Source of the DNA: CAVZCK01 sp963773735
GTDB lineage: Bacteria > Pseudomonadota > Alphaproteobacteria > Rhizobiales > Rhodomicrobiaceae
Assembly (NCBI GenBank): GCA_963773735.1
Contig: CAVZCK010000004.1
Span: 279,659-343,658, forward strand
DNA: 64,000 nt
Reading direction: 5' to 3'
A program made the translations under genes and the position numbers. The notes under the pieces are model-generated. The model ran no database searches, was not told the DNA's origin, and saw only the letters and a list, made by a program, of their open reading frames with translations. The first letter of the stretch is position 1, and every line of letters starts with the position of its first letter. Positions 56,071 to 64,000 of this stretch are shown here, in pieces.

Positions 56071-56933
56071 CGAACGACTTTCCTAGCCATCTCGTTGCGC
56101 CAATCCTGGATGCCGCCTTTGCCGAGGACCTCGGCCTTTCCGGGGATATCACCACGAATGCGATCATTCCGGCGGCCGAGAAGCTCGAAAGCGGTGATCG
56201 CCGCGCGCAAACCGGGGCGGATTGCGGGGCTGCCGATCGCCGAAGCCGCTTTCCGCCGGCTCGATCCTGGCGTCACATTCGACATTCTGATCAACGATGG
56301 CGGCGACGCTCAGTCCGGCGATCATCTTGCCGAAATAGACGGGAACACCCGCGCAATATTGCAGCGCGGAGCGAATTGCGCTCAACTTCCTCGGCCATCT
56401 GAGCGGCGTCGCCACCCACACCCGCGCCTTCGCGAGGGCGATCGAGGGCACGAATGCCCATATCTGCTGCACGCGCAAGACGACGCCGGGCCTGCGCGCC
56501 TTCGAGAAATATGCGGTGCGCATGGGCGGCGGCATGAACCACCGCTTCGGCCTGTTCGACGCCGTGCTGATCAAAGACAACCATATCGCGGCGGCGGGCG
56601 GGCATCGGCCCGGCCATCGAGCGCGCACGCCGTGCCGTCGGGCATCTCGTCAAGATCGAGGTCGAGGTCGACCGGCTGGATCAGCTCGAAGAGGCGCTGC
56701 GATACAAGATCGATGCCGCGCTTCTGGATAATATGAGCCTCGACGATCTTCGCCGTGCTGTGGCGATGGCGGGTGGCCGCGTGGTTCTCGAAGCCTCGGG
56801 CGGCGTCACCCTCGGGACCGTCCGCGCCATCGCGGAAACCGGCGTCGACCTGATCTCCTCGGGGGCGTTGACGCATTCCTCGCCGGCACTTGATGTCGGG
56901 CTCGATTTCCTGCCGGATAAAAGCGTGTCTTGA
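56067..56933 (+). pseudogene. nadC: Nicotinate-nucleotide pyrophosphorylase, three frameshifts
   Basis: Quinolinate phosphoribosyltransferase. ATG 56067 overlaps the nadB stop. Pieces in order: ILDAAFAEDLGLSGDITTNA; then (after ~56190) GRIAGLPIAEAAFRRLDPG and EIDGNTRAILQ; then (after ~56368) ATHTRAF, CTRKTTPGLRAFEKYAV and GGGMNHRFGLFDAVLIKDNH; then (after ~56602) VKIEVEVDRLDQLEEAL, LLDNMSLDDL, LEASGGVTL and ISSGALTHS. All steps are +1, and every conserved motif is present. nadA is not in the window. Confidence 0.9.
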
Positions 56934-57268
56934 ACGGACGAGATTTGGTCAACGCAGATAACGAACCTGGTGGATAAAATCTCACAGTTGATCCCCGCGC
57001 TGTCCGTCAATTTTGGCTGGCAAGCGGTCATTTGGGTCCTATCGCTAGTGCATCGATCCAAACGGAGGCTACAGCCGGAGTTTGGAAAAATTTATGCCAA
57101 ACAAAGCTCCACTAGGGTGGTGAGCTGATCTTCCTGCCAGCCGCAATCAAAGCGCGGCTAGTTCTGAGAGGACGTTCGGGGGGAAACAGATCGAGAGACG
57201 ATGGCGAGAAGTATCGCTATATTCAAATTTGAATGCTGTAGTATCCGTTAAACGCTATCGCCACTTGT
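56934..57268. other. Non-coding gap
   Basis: About 330 bases after nadC; no ORF, clear terminator or repeat recognised. Confidence 0.4.
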
Positions 57269-57505
57269 TCATGTACGCCCCAGGAATCTCAAGTAGAACG
57301 CTGCGAACACCAAGACAATTCCAATATTAACCGTCAGCCGTTCCCAGAAACGGTTTCTGAAGAACACGAAATCTACACCGACTATGGCGGCTACCATCGC
57401 CACCACGTAAAGGACGAGAGCGACCCGTTTGCCCATTTCAGCGGGAATCGCCATTTTGAGTTTTCCATCACGTGATCTGCCATCCCAGTAGATTGTTTCA
57501 CTCAC
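57269..57505 (-). CDS. Small two-helix membrane protein
   Basis: 78 residues from GTG 57505 (MSETIYWDGRSRDGK). Two transmembrane helices (RVALVLYVVAMVAAIVGVDF, NIGIVLVFAAFYLRFL) joined by a short basic loop. No family recognised. It stands alone between nadC and a repeat. Confidence 0.55.
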   Translation of the reverse strand: MSETIYWDGRSRDGKLKMAIPAEMGKRVALVLYVVAMVAAIVGVDFVFFRNRFWERLTVNIGIVLVFAAFYLRFLGRT

Positions 57506-57540
57506 CCGGCCAGCTTATCACGTTCAGAAGGTTCGGCTAC

Positions 57541-57770
57541 GAGTTGCGAGCGGTCTGCGGCCCGGCAGGTACCAAGCGTCAGATTTGATCCACTGGCCAC
57601 CGCTCAAAGGCACTGGAGCCTCTGCCGCTCCGATTGAATCGCAAACGGGGCTCTATCTCTTTGTTCGCGCGTGATCTTTTCGCAAAACCGGCGTCCATCG
57701 CCGTTTTCACGGGGGGAGATGCTTTTGCGGATCATGTCTCTAGTGGAGCGAATTTGATATTTGAAACCCC
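57541..57770. repeat. Long direct repeat, left copy
   Basis: GCGGCCCGGCAGGT..CCAAGCGTCAGATTTGATCC through the AAAACCGGCG hairpin to TCTAGTGGAGCGAATTTGA. It matches 59847-60018 plus 61515-61622 with few differences. A tail GCGGATGCAAATGCCGGAAT-GGACCACT recurs at 57874-57902 and 61592-61621. Confidence 0.9.
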
Positions 57771-58053
57771 AGTCGCGAGCTCGCGCTTAAATGTCAAATT
57801 CAAAAGCCCCACTAGAATCAAAAAGTTGCTAGAGGCCTTGATTTCGGCATTTGCTCTCGAGCGTGCTGCAAGCGGATGCAAATGCCGGAATTGGACCACT
57901 GAGGGTGGGAAGAGGGTATCGCGGATGGAGCCGCGTATTTCGGCCTACGCCTCAAACCGGACCTATTCTGTGCCGACAAGGAATTTTGGAGTTCACGCGG
58001 AGGTGCCGCTTTTGCAACATTGGTGGCGCTATCTGAACCTTTAGCAGAGGAGC

Positions 58054-59774
58054 GTGCCTACGCGTTCGTCAACAGGAGCCCCCTGCATTTGCCGATCCTT
58101 ATCATCCTTGCCATTGTGGTTTCGCTCGCGGGGGAGCACCTGCCCACGGCGCTCAGGCCGAGACGCCGACGGTGTCACGCTCCGATCTGACCGGCGCCAC
58201 GCCGCTGCCGCTCACCGGGGAAGCGCCGGGCCGCATTCGAGGCCTACATTGCCGACGCGCTCTATCGGTTCGGGGTGCCGGGGGCTGCCGTTGCGGTGGT
58301 GGAGAACGGAGACGTCGTTTACCTCAACGGCTTCGGCGTCAAGGAGGTCGGCAGCACGCGGCCGGTCACGCCCGACACCATGATGATGATCGGCTCCATC
58401 ACCAAGTCGATGACGACCATGATGGCCGCCGTCGCTTGTCGATGACGGCCGTCTCGCCTGGGAGACCCGCCTGGTCGACCTGCTCCCCGAGTTCGCTGTC
58501 GGCGACCCGGCGCTCACCAGGCGGCTGACCATCCGCGACGCGTTCTGCAATTGCTCGGGGGTCCCCGGCCTGAACATCGAGTCGTACTTCGAAAGCGCGC
58601 ACGCCTGACGCCCGAAAAGGTGGTCACGGCGCTGGCCGCACGTGAGCCCACGGCCGGCTACGGCGAACAGTTCATCTACAACAACCTGCTCGTCGCCAGC
58701 GGCGGCTACGCGCTCGGCGTGGCGAACGGCGGTGGCGCGGTCGACCTCGGCCTGGCCTATGACCTGGCGCTGCGCGAGCGGGTCCTCGGCCCGATCGGGA
58801 TGCCGCGCTCGACGTTCGATCCTGAGGCCGTGCTGGCTGACGGTGACTATGCGCTGCCGCACGCCGTCGACCTCTCCGGCGACCTGCGGCCACTCCCATT
58901 GACCGCCGAGCGTGGCCTGCTGCCCTATCGGCCCGCCGGAGCGCTCTGGTCGAATGCGCGGGAAATGGCGCGCTACCTCCAGACCGAACTGGCCCGCGGC
59001 GTTGCACCCGGCGGCACCCGGGTCGTCTCGTCCGAAAACCTGGAGGCGACCTGGGCGCCGAGGGTGTCGGTGCCGAATTTCTACGGCGGACCGCCGGAGA
59101 TGGCCGCGACCATGACGAGCTACGGGCTCGGCTGGTTGAATGGCGCAGTATCGCGGTCTGCGCGTCGTCAGCCATGCCGGGCGGCACCGGGGGATTTACC
59201 GCCGAGATCGCCTTCCTGCCGGAGGCCGACCTGGGGATCGTGATCCTCACGAACTCGCTCTCGCTCGCTCCCATCCCGCTCGGCCTTCGAATATGCCGTG
59301 GAGATGCGGCTCTTCGAGCTGCTCTTCGACCAGCCTGCCGAGTTCGACGCCCAATTGATGGCGCAGGCCAAGGCGTGGCGGCATCCCGGCCGCGCCCCGT
59401 CGCTGGGCAAGGTCGATCCTGCCGCCGTCGCGCCGTATCTGGGCCGCTACGACAGCGCCGCGCTCGGCGAGGTGTCGCTGTCCCTGCGGGGTGGCCGGCT
59501 CGTCCTCGATGCGGGCGAGCTGAACTCGGAGCTGCGGCCGCTCGCCGACGGCGGTGCGAAGACCGTCTACCTGCTGCACGATCCGCCGCTGTCGCTCTTC
59601 TCGGAGGCATACGGGGCGACGGTGAGCTTCACCGGCGGCGCCCAGGAGCCGCGGATGACCATCACGGTTCCTGCCAGCGTCACCGGGCCCGAACAGGAGT
59701 TCGTGTTCAAGCCGACACCGATGATGACGCACGAACCGGTCGATTTCCATGTGATCGCGATGGCCGGATGTTGA
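58054..59774 (+). pseudogene. Serine hydrolase, class C beta-lactamase family, multiply frameshifted
   Basis: Secreted penicillin-binding-protein-like hydrolase of about 570 codons. Leader LIILAIVVSLAG; then YIADALYRFGVPGAAVAVV and the nucleophile motif MIGSITKSMT (SxxK); then DDGRLAWETRLVDLLPEF; then YGEQFIYNNLL (YxN), ERVLGPIGMPRSTFDPEA; then SHAG-GTGGFTAEI (third motif) and a C-terminal lipocalin-like domain (PYLGRYDSAALGEVSL). At least six frame steps. It lies exactly between the two copies of the long direct repeat and has a GC-rich, strongly G/C-ending codon style. Confidence 0.8.
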
Positions 59775-59846
59775 AGCTATATTTGGGTGATGCCGGCTTT
59801 TCACCGCCTTTCGGAAAGTCGAGTAGCAGCGTATTATTTCCGTTTC

Positions 59847-60018
59847 GAGTTCGGCGAGCGGCTGCGGCCCGGCAGGTGCCAAGCGTCAGATTTGATCCAC
59901 TCCGCCACCGCTCAAAGGCACTGGAGCCTCTGCCGCTCCGATTGAATCAAACGGGGCTTTATCTCTTTGTTCGCGCGTGATCTTTTCGCAAAACCGGCGT
60001 TCATCCCCGTTTTCACGC
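59847..60018. repeat. Long direct repeat, right copy (first half; second half 61515-61622)
   Basis: Same sequence as 57541 onward, interrupted inside its hairpin by the IS4-type element at 60019-61514. The interrupting element duplicated CGTTTTCACG. Confidence 0.9.
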
Positions 60019-61514
60019 TAGTTGATGCACAGATCTGGGTGCGACGGAAATGACTTTAATCGGGGAAATAGTGATCCCGCCTATCCGATCGCTATGATTT
60101 TACTTTTCTTGGCACTTTGATTTTCTCTGAGGGGGTCGGGATGTTGCTGGAGCACTATTCGGTGGGTCGGTTCGGGGATCGTCGCCTGGATAAAGGGGGG
60201 CGGCTCTGCTCGAGGGCATGGTCATGCGCTCGAGCTCGCGCTTGCGGCGGGCGGCTGACTGGCCATCGATCGGAGATCGTCCGCTATGGTCGATTTCTGG
60301 CCAACGAAAAGGTGACGGTGGAGGCCTTGACTCACGGGCTGGGGCGAGCAAACCGCCGTTGTGGCAGCCGGCCGGCATGTGCTGGCAATCCATGAGACAT
60401 GAGTGAGATCCATTTTCGAACGACGGCTGAGTGCTGTCGCGGCTTGGGCGAGATCGGCAAAGGCATCGGCTGCGGCTTGCTGCTGCATGCGATGCTGGCG
60501 CTGGATGCGGATAACCCTGCCTGTCTGGGACTGGTTGCCGGCCAGATCTGGCAATACGCCAGGGCCGGGTTGCGGTGCCGCACGAGAAACGGCGGCCTGA
60601 TGAGAAGGAATTGTGGCGCTGGATCAGCACGGCCGAGCGGGCCAAGGAGGTCCTTAGCGCGGCGACAATACTTACTGTTATTGATGACCGCGAGGGCGAC
60701 ATTTATGCCAAATGGGCGAGCGTCGCGGAGCAGAATTTTCATTTGCTGACGCGCTCCATGCATGACCGTGCGCTGGCCGGCGGCGCGAGCCTATATGACA
60801 CAGCGGCAAGTCTGCCGATTGCCGATATCTCGATCCTTGAGCTTGTAGCCCGTGCTGGTCGACCGGCACGCCAGGCAAAGCTGGCATTACGCTTTGGACG
60901 AGTGACGCTGCAAAGGCCGAGAGGTCCGGGCATGCGGGACTTGCCCAAGACAGTTGCGCTAAGCTTGATCGAGGTGGTTGAACAAGATCCACCGGCCGAT
61001 GTCGAGCCTTTGCATTGGTATCTGCTGACGACCCACGAGATCGGCGATGCCACTTCGGCTTGGCAGATTGTCGATTGGTACAAGAGACGCTGGACAATCG
61101 AGCAGCTCTTCCGGATCTTCAAAACTCAGGGGCTCCAGATCGAAGACAGCCGGGTCGAAACCGCCGACCGCTTGCTCAAACTCACAGCAATCGCCGCGAA
61201 GGCTGCGGTCATCACCTTGCAACTGATGCAAGCGCGGGACGGCCAAAGCGCCGAGCCGGCAAGCACCGCCTTCAATGAAGACGAAATCTGAATCCTCGAC
61301 GCACTCGGCCGTTCGTATCAGGGCCGGACGAAGCTGCAAAGCAACCCTCGCCCGCCGCGCAGCCTCGGCTGGGCCACCTGGATCATCGCCCGGCTCGGCG
61401 GTTGGGACGGATATCCGCGTACCAAGCCTGGCCCCATAACAATCCACCGCGGACTGACTTACTTCCTCGGCATCGCCCAGGCAAGGCTTCTCGAAGATGT
61501 GTGAATTAAACTAG
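60019..61514 (+). mobile_element. IS4-type insertion sequence (1496 bp) with 10-bp target duplication
   Basis: Target duplication CGTTTTCACG at 60009-60018 and 61515-61524. Inverted ends CTAGTTGATGCACAGATCT and CTAGTTTAATTCACACATCT (right end, reverse complement) match with one indel and three substitutions. Transposase inside is broken, so it is not autonomous. Confidence 0.9.
60141..61504 (+). pseudogene. IS4-family transposase, frameshifted with one internal stop
   Basis: N-terminal GRFGDRRLDKGG, then EIVRYGRFLANEKVTVEALT, DTSEIHFRTTAE-like and GCGLLLHAMLALDADN pieces in different frames. A long clean frame from about 60575: LTVIDDREGDIYAKWA (second Asp region), LHWYLLTTHEI, and the YREK signature YKRRWTIEQLFRIFK. 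A TGA at 61289-61291 splits off the family end (SLGWATWIIARLGGWDGYP, ending 61504). Confidence 0.85.
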
Positions 61515-61639
61515 CGTTTTCACGGGGACATGCTTTTGCGGATCATGCTCTAGTGGAGCGAATTTGACATTTGAGCGCGAGCTCGCGATAGGCGGATGCA
61601 AATGCCGGAATCGGACCACTAGTGCGCGGCGCAAAGGCA

Positions 61640-62877
61640 TCAGGCAAGCTCGCCGCGCAGAAGCTTCGGCAATTCCCCGGTCAGTCCCGCCGCTTCGCGC
61701 ATGAAGACGCTTTTGAGCCGGGGAATCCGGTCCACGATGCCAAGCCCGAGCTGGCGTAGCATGCGCAGCGGTGCGACGTCGTTGGCGAACAGCCGGTTGA
61801 GCGCCGCAGCGGTCATCGCCGACGAGGCGCTGTCGAAACGGCGCCAGCGCTCATAGCGCTGCAGAACCGTCAAATCGCCGGGATCGAGGCCGAGCCGGGC
61901 CGCATCAACCAGCACCTCGGTGAGCGCCGCCGCATCTTTCAGCCCGTGATTGAGCCCCTGGCCGGCGATCGAATGCAGGCCGTGCGCCGCGTCGCCGGCA
62001 AGCGCGATGCGGGGCTTCACCATGCCGCGTGCAAGGGTCATGGTCAGGGTGTAGCAGGCAAGCTTGCCGACAAGGGATAGCTTACCGAGCTGGTATCCCA
62101 TACGCTTCTCGATTTCAGCGAGAGCGCCGGCCTCGTCGAGCGCCATGATGCGCCTCGCTTCATCGGCCCGCTCGGTCCACACCAGCGAGCAGCGGTTGTT
62201 CACCATCGGCAGGATCGCGAAGGGGCCGGACGGCAGGAAATGCTGCACGGCGCGGCCGTGATGCGGCTTCTCATGGGCGACCGTGCCGACGATCGCGGCC
62301 TGATCCGACCGCCATTCGACCAGCTTGAAGCCGGCCATCTCGCGGAGGGCGGAGCGTTGCCCATCGGCGGCGACGATCAGATTGGCGGCGAGCGTCTTGC
62401 CGCTCGCGAGGCGCACGCGCGCGGCGGGCTCGGCGAGATCGAGCCCGCTGACGCTCTCCGGTGCGAATATGGTGATGTCTTCAAGTGGCGCGACGGCCTC
62501 GAACAGCGCGCGGCGCAGAAGCGCATTTTCGAGGATATACGCCGTCGGTCCGGCGGCTTCGGCGGCCGTCTCGAAATTCAGCACCACCGACCGTATTGGG
62601 ATTTCCAGCTTGCTGTCGGTAATGTCGATGGCGAGCACCGGCTGCGCATCGGGCGCGAGGGCCGCGAAATGCCGAGCGCCTCAAGCATGCGCTGCGCCGC
62701 TGCCGTCAGCGCCACGGACCGGCCGTCGAAACGGCCCGCCCGCGCCTCGCTGACGGGCATCCGCTCGACGACGGCGATCCGGAACGTGCCGGGCGCGGAT
62801 TTTGCCAGGCCGAGGGCGATGGCGAGGCCGACGAAACTGCCGCCGCCGATGACGATATCATACCTGTCGCTATCCAT
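61640..62877 (-). pseudogene. ubiH: UbiH/Coq6-type FAD monooxygenase, one frameshift
   Basis: Ring hydroxylase of ubiquinone synthesis. ATG 62877 (MDSDRYDIVIGGGSFVGLAI, FAD motif), FDGRSVALTAAAQRML. After a step near 62670, here a missing base, the rest continues: PTAYILENALLRRALFEAV, LIVAADGQRSALRE and GDAAHGLHSIAGQGLNHGLK (FAD motif 2). About 412 codons, normal length. Which ring position it hydroxylates is unclear; the symbol is approximate. Confidence 0.85.
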
Positions 62878-63078
62878 TGTCCGGGTCTCCACGGTTTTCC
62901 GGCATTCTGCTCGCGCACTGAGGCATCTGTAGCCCGCAACTTGTCGCGCCGCAAGCGCCGCCGGCTATTATCCGCGACGTTGGAAATCACGGCGTTGCCG
63001 GCAAGGCCGCGCTTGACATGGCCGGAGGCGTCCGGCTCTGTTGAACGCGACGCCCTTTCCACGCATACGGATTTGCCG

Positions 63079-63930
63079 ATGGCCCAAGATATCAGCAGCC
63101 TGATCTCCGTGCTCGACCTTGAACAGCTCGAAGTAAACCTTTTCCGCGGCCATAGTCCGCAGAACGGTTGGACGCGCGTGTTCGGCGGCCAGGTCGTCGG
63201 TCAGGCGCTGGTCGCCGCGGCGCGGACGGTCGAAGGCCGCCTGGCGCATTCGCTGCACAGCTATTTCCTCCTCGGCGGCGACCCGAAAGTGCCGATCATC
63301 TTCGAAGTCGATCGCATTCGCGACGGCAAGAGCTTTACCACACGCCGCGTCGTCGCCATCCAGCATGGGGAGGCGATTTTCTCGATGAGTGTCTCATTCC
63401 ACAAGGACGAGCCGGGATTTTCGCACCAGTTCGCCATGCCCGATACGCCGGATCCCGACTTGCTGCCGCCGGAGGAAGAGGTGAAACATGCGGTGCCGGA
63501 GGCCATGCGCCGCCTATGGACGGTCGACCGGCCGGTCGAGCTGCGCCCCGTCAATCTCGCCAGCTACCTGCAGACCGGCAAGGCCGATCCGGTGCAGAAG
63601 ATCTGGTTCCGCACCAAGGGTTCGCTACCGGACGACAAGCGGACGCATCAATGCGCGCTGGCCTATGCCTCGGATTTCACGCTGCTGCACGCGGCGGTCG
63701 TGCAGCATGGCTATCCGCCTTTCGACTCGCGGCTGATGATGGCGAGCCTCGATCACGCGGTCTGGTTCCACCGCGATTTCCGCGCCGATGAGTGGCTGCT
63801 TTATGTGCAGGACAGCCCCTCGGCGGAGGGCGCGCGGGCGTTCACCCGTGGGACGATCTTTGACCGGAAGGGCGTGCTGGTGGCCTCTGTCGCGCAGGAG
63901 GGGATGATCAGGGTGAGACGGGCAGGCTGA
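63079..63930 (+). CDS. tesB: Acyl-CoA thioesterase II
   Basis: 283 residues from ATG 63079. Double hot-dog fold: NLFRGHSPQNGWTRVFGGQV, HSYFLLGGDPKVPIIFEVDR, FTTRRVVAIQHGEAIFSM, and second half YASDFTLLHAAV (Asp), MMASLDHAVWFHRDFRADEW, FDRKGVLVASVAQEGMIR. It hydrolyses acyl-CoAs. Intact. Confidence 0.95.
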   Translation: MAQDISSLISVLDLEQLEVNLFRGHSPQNGWTRVFGGQVVGQALVAAARTVEGRLAHSLHSYFLLGGDPKVPIIFEVDRIRDGKSFTTRRVVAIQHGEAIFSMSVSFHKDEPGFSHQFAMPDTPDPDLLPPEEEVKHAVPEAMRRLWTVDRPVELRPVNLASYLQTGKADPVQKIWFRTKGSLPDDKRTHQCALAYASDFTLLHAAVVQHGYPPFDSRLMMASLDHAVWFHRDFRADEWLLYVQDSPSAEGARAFTRGTIFDRKGVLVASVAQEGMIRVRRAG

Positions 63931-64000
63931 CACCATCCGTTCCGATGGCATCCGAACAGGGCTCTGAGACGCGGAAACGCTCTGCGCTCCTGCTGCGCGA

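Noticed and set aside
57634..58044. 136-codon + frame over the long repeat
   Set aside because: It runs through the palindromic repeat (AAAACCGGCG hairpin), which explains its apparent conservation between repeat copies.
1..64000. tRNA or rRNA genes
   Set aside because: I scanned intergenic stretches by eye for T-loop and rRNA signatures and found none; a covariance search would be decisive.

Overview
The window reads as chromosomal DNA of a GC-rich alphaproteobacterium of the order Hyphomicrobiales (Rhizobiales). The gene order pdxJ-acpS-lepB-rnc-era, followed by recO and parC, is typical of that order. So are the porin_2-type porin, the palindromic intergenic repeats and the many small periplasmic proteins. 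A Beijerinckiaceae/Methylocystaceae-like member is my best guess, but this is an inference without any database search.

Layout. 1-1.9 kb: end of ilvI, then ilvH. 2.6-9.4 kb: an accessory cluster of a secreted WD40-caspase-SH3 protein, a trypsin-like protease, a small membrane protein and a formylglycine-generating-enzyme-like protein; three of the four reading frames are broken. 9.4-14.8 kb: small metabolic and regulatory genes, including an alpha/beta-hydrolase fused to a degenerate cyclase domain and a LuxR helix-turn-helix, plus hisI. 14.8-18.1 kb: an accessory island with a decayed Ntn-hydrolase gene, a Bro-N gene with a small overlapping partner, a degraded IS1595-type transposase containing a 254-base stretch without a single A, and a palindromic repeat. 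18.1-23.7 kb: a 2.79-kb tandem duplication of folE, an Fe-S scaffold-like gene, a small secreted protein and xth. 23.9-30.7 kb: a PQQ-type sugar dehydrogenase with its cytochrome c, a short-ORF/RNA element whose Shine-Dalgarno pairs with the whole 16S 3' end, a complete IS1182 element, a phasin-like gene and a frameshifted pdxH. 30.9-47.5 kb: mostly intact core genes (fabI, pyrE, acyl-CoA synthetase, pdxJ, acpS, lepB, rnc, era, recO, parC). 47.6-50.4 kb: an IS4-type element and 1.5 kb of repeat-rich non-coding DNA. 50.4-57 kb: porin, a hydrolase-OsmC fusion, nadB and nadC, all but the first small gene frameshifted. 57-61.6 kb: a broken class C beta-lactamase-type hydrolase between direct repeats, the right one split by an IS4-type insertion with a 10-bp target duplication. 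61.6-64 kb: a ubiH-type monooxygenase (frameshifted) and tesB.

The dominant anomaly is the number of single-base frameshifts. They hit accessory genes but also nadB, nadC, pdxH and folE, and are unevenly spread: the block from 35.7 to 51 kb has none. Most frame steps that I could resolve are +1 (one extra base, usually not extending a homopolymer). That pattern suggests insertion-biased consensus errors, perhaps layered on real decay of the accessory genes. Gene calls marked pseudogene should be read as 'broken in this sequence', not necessarily broken in the cell.
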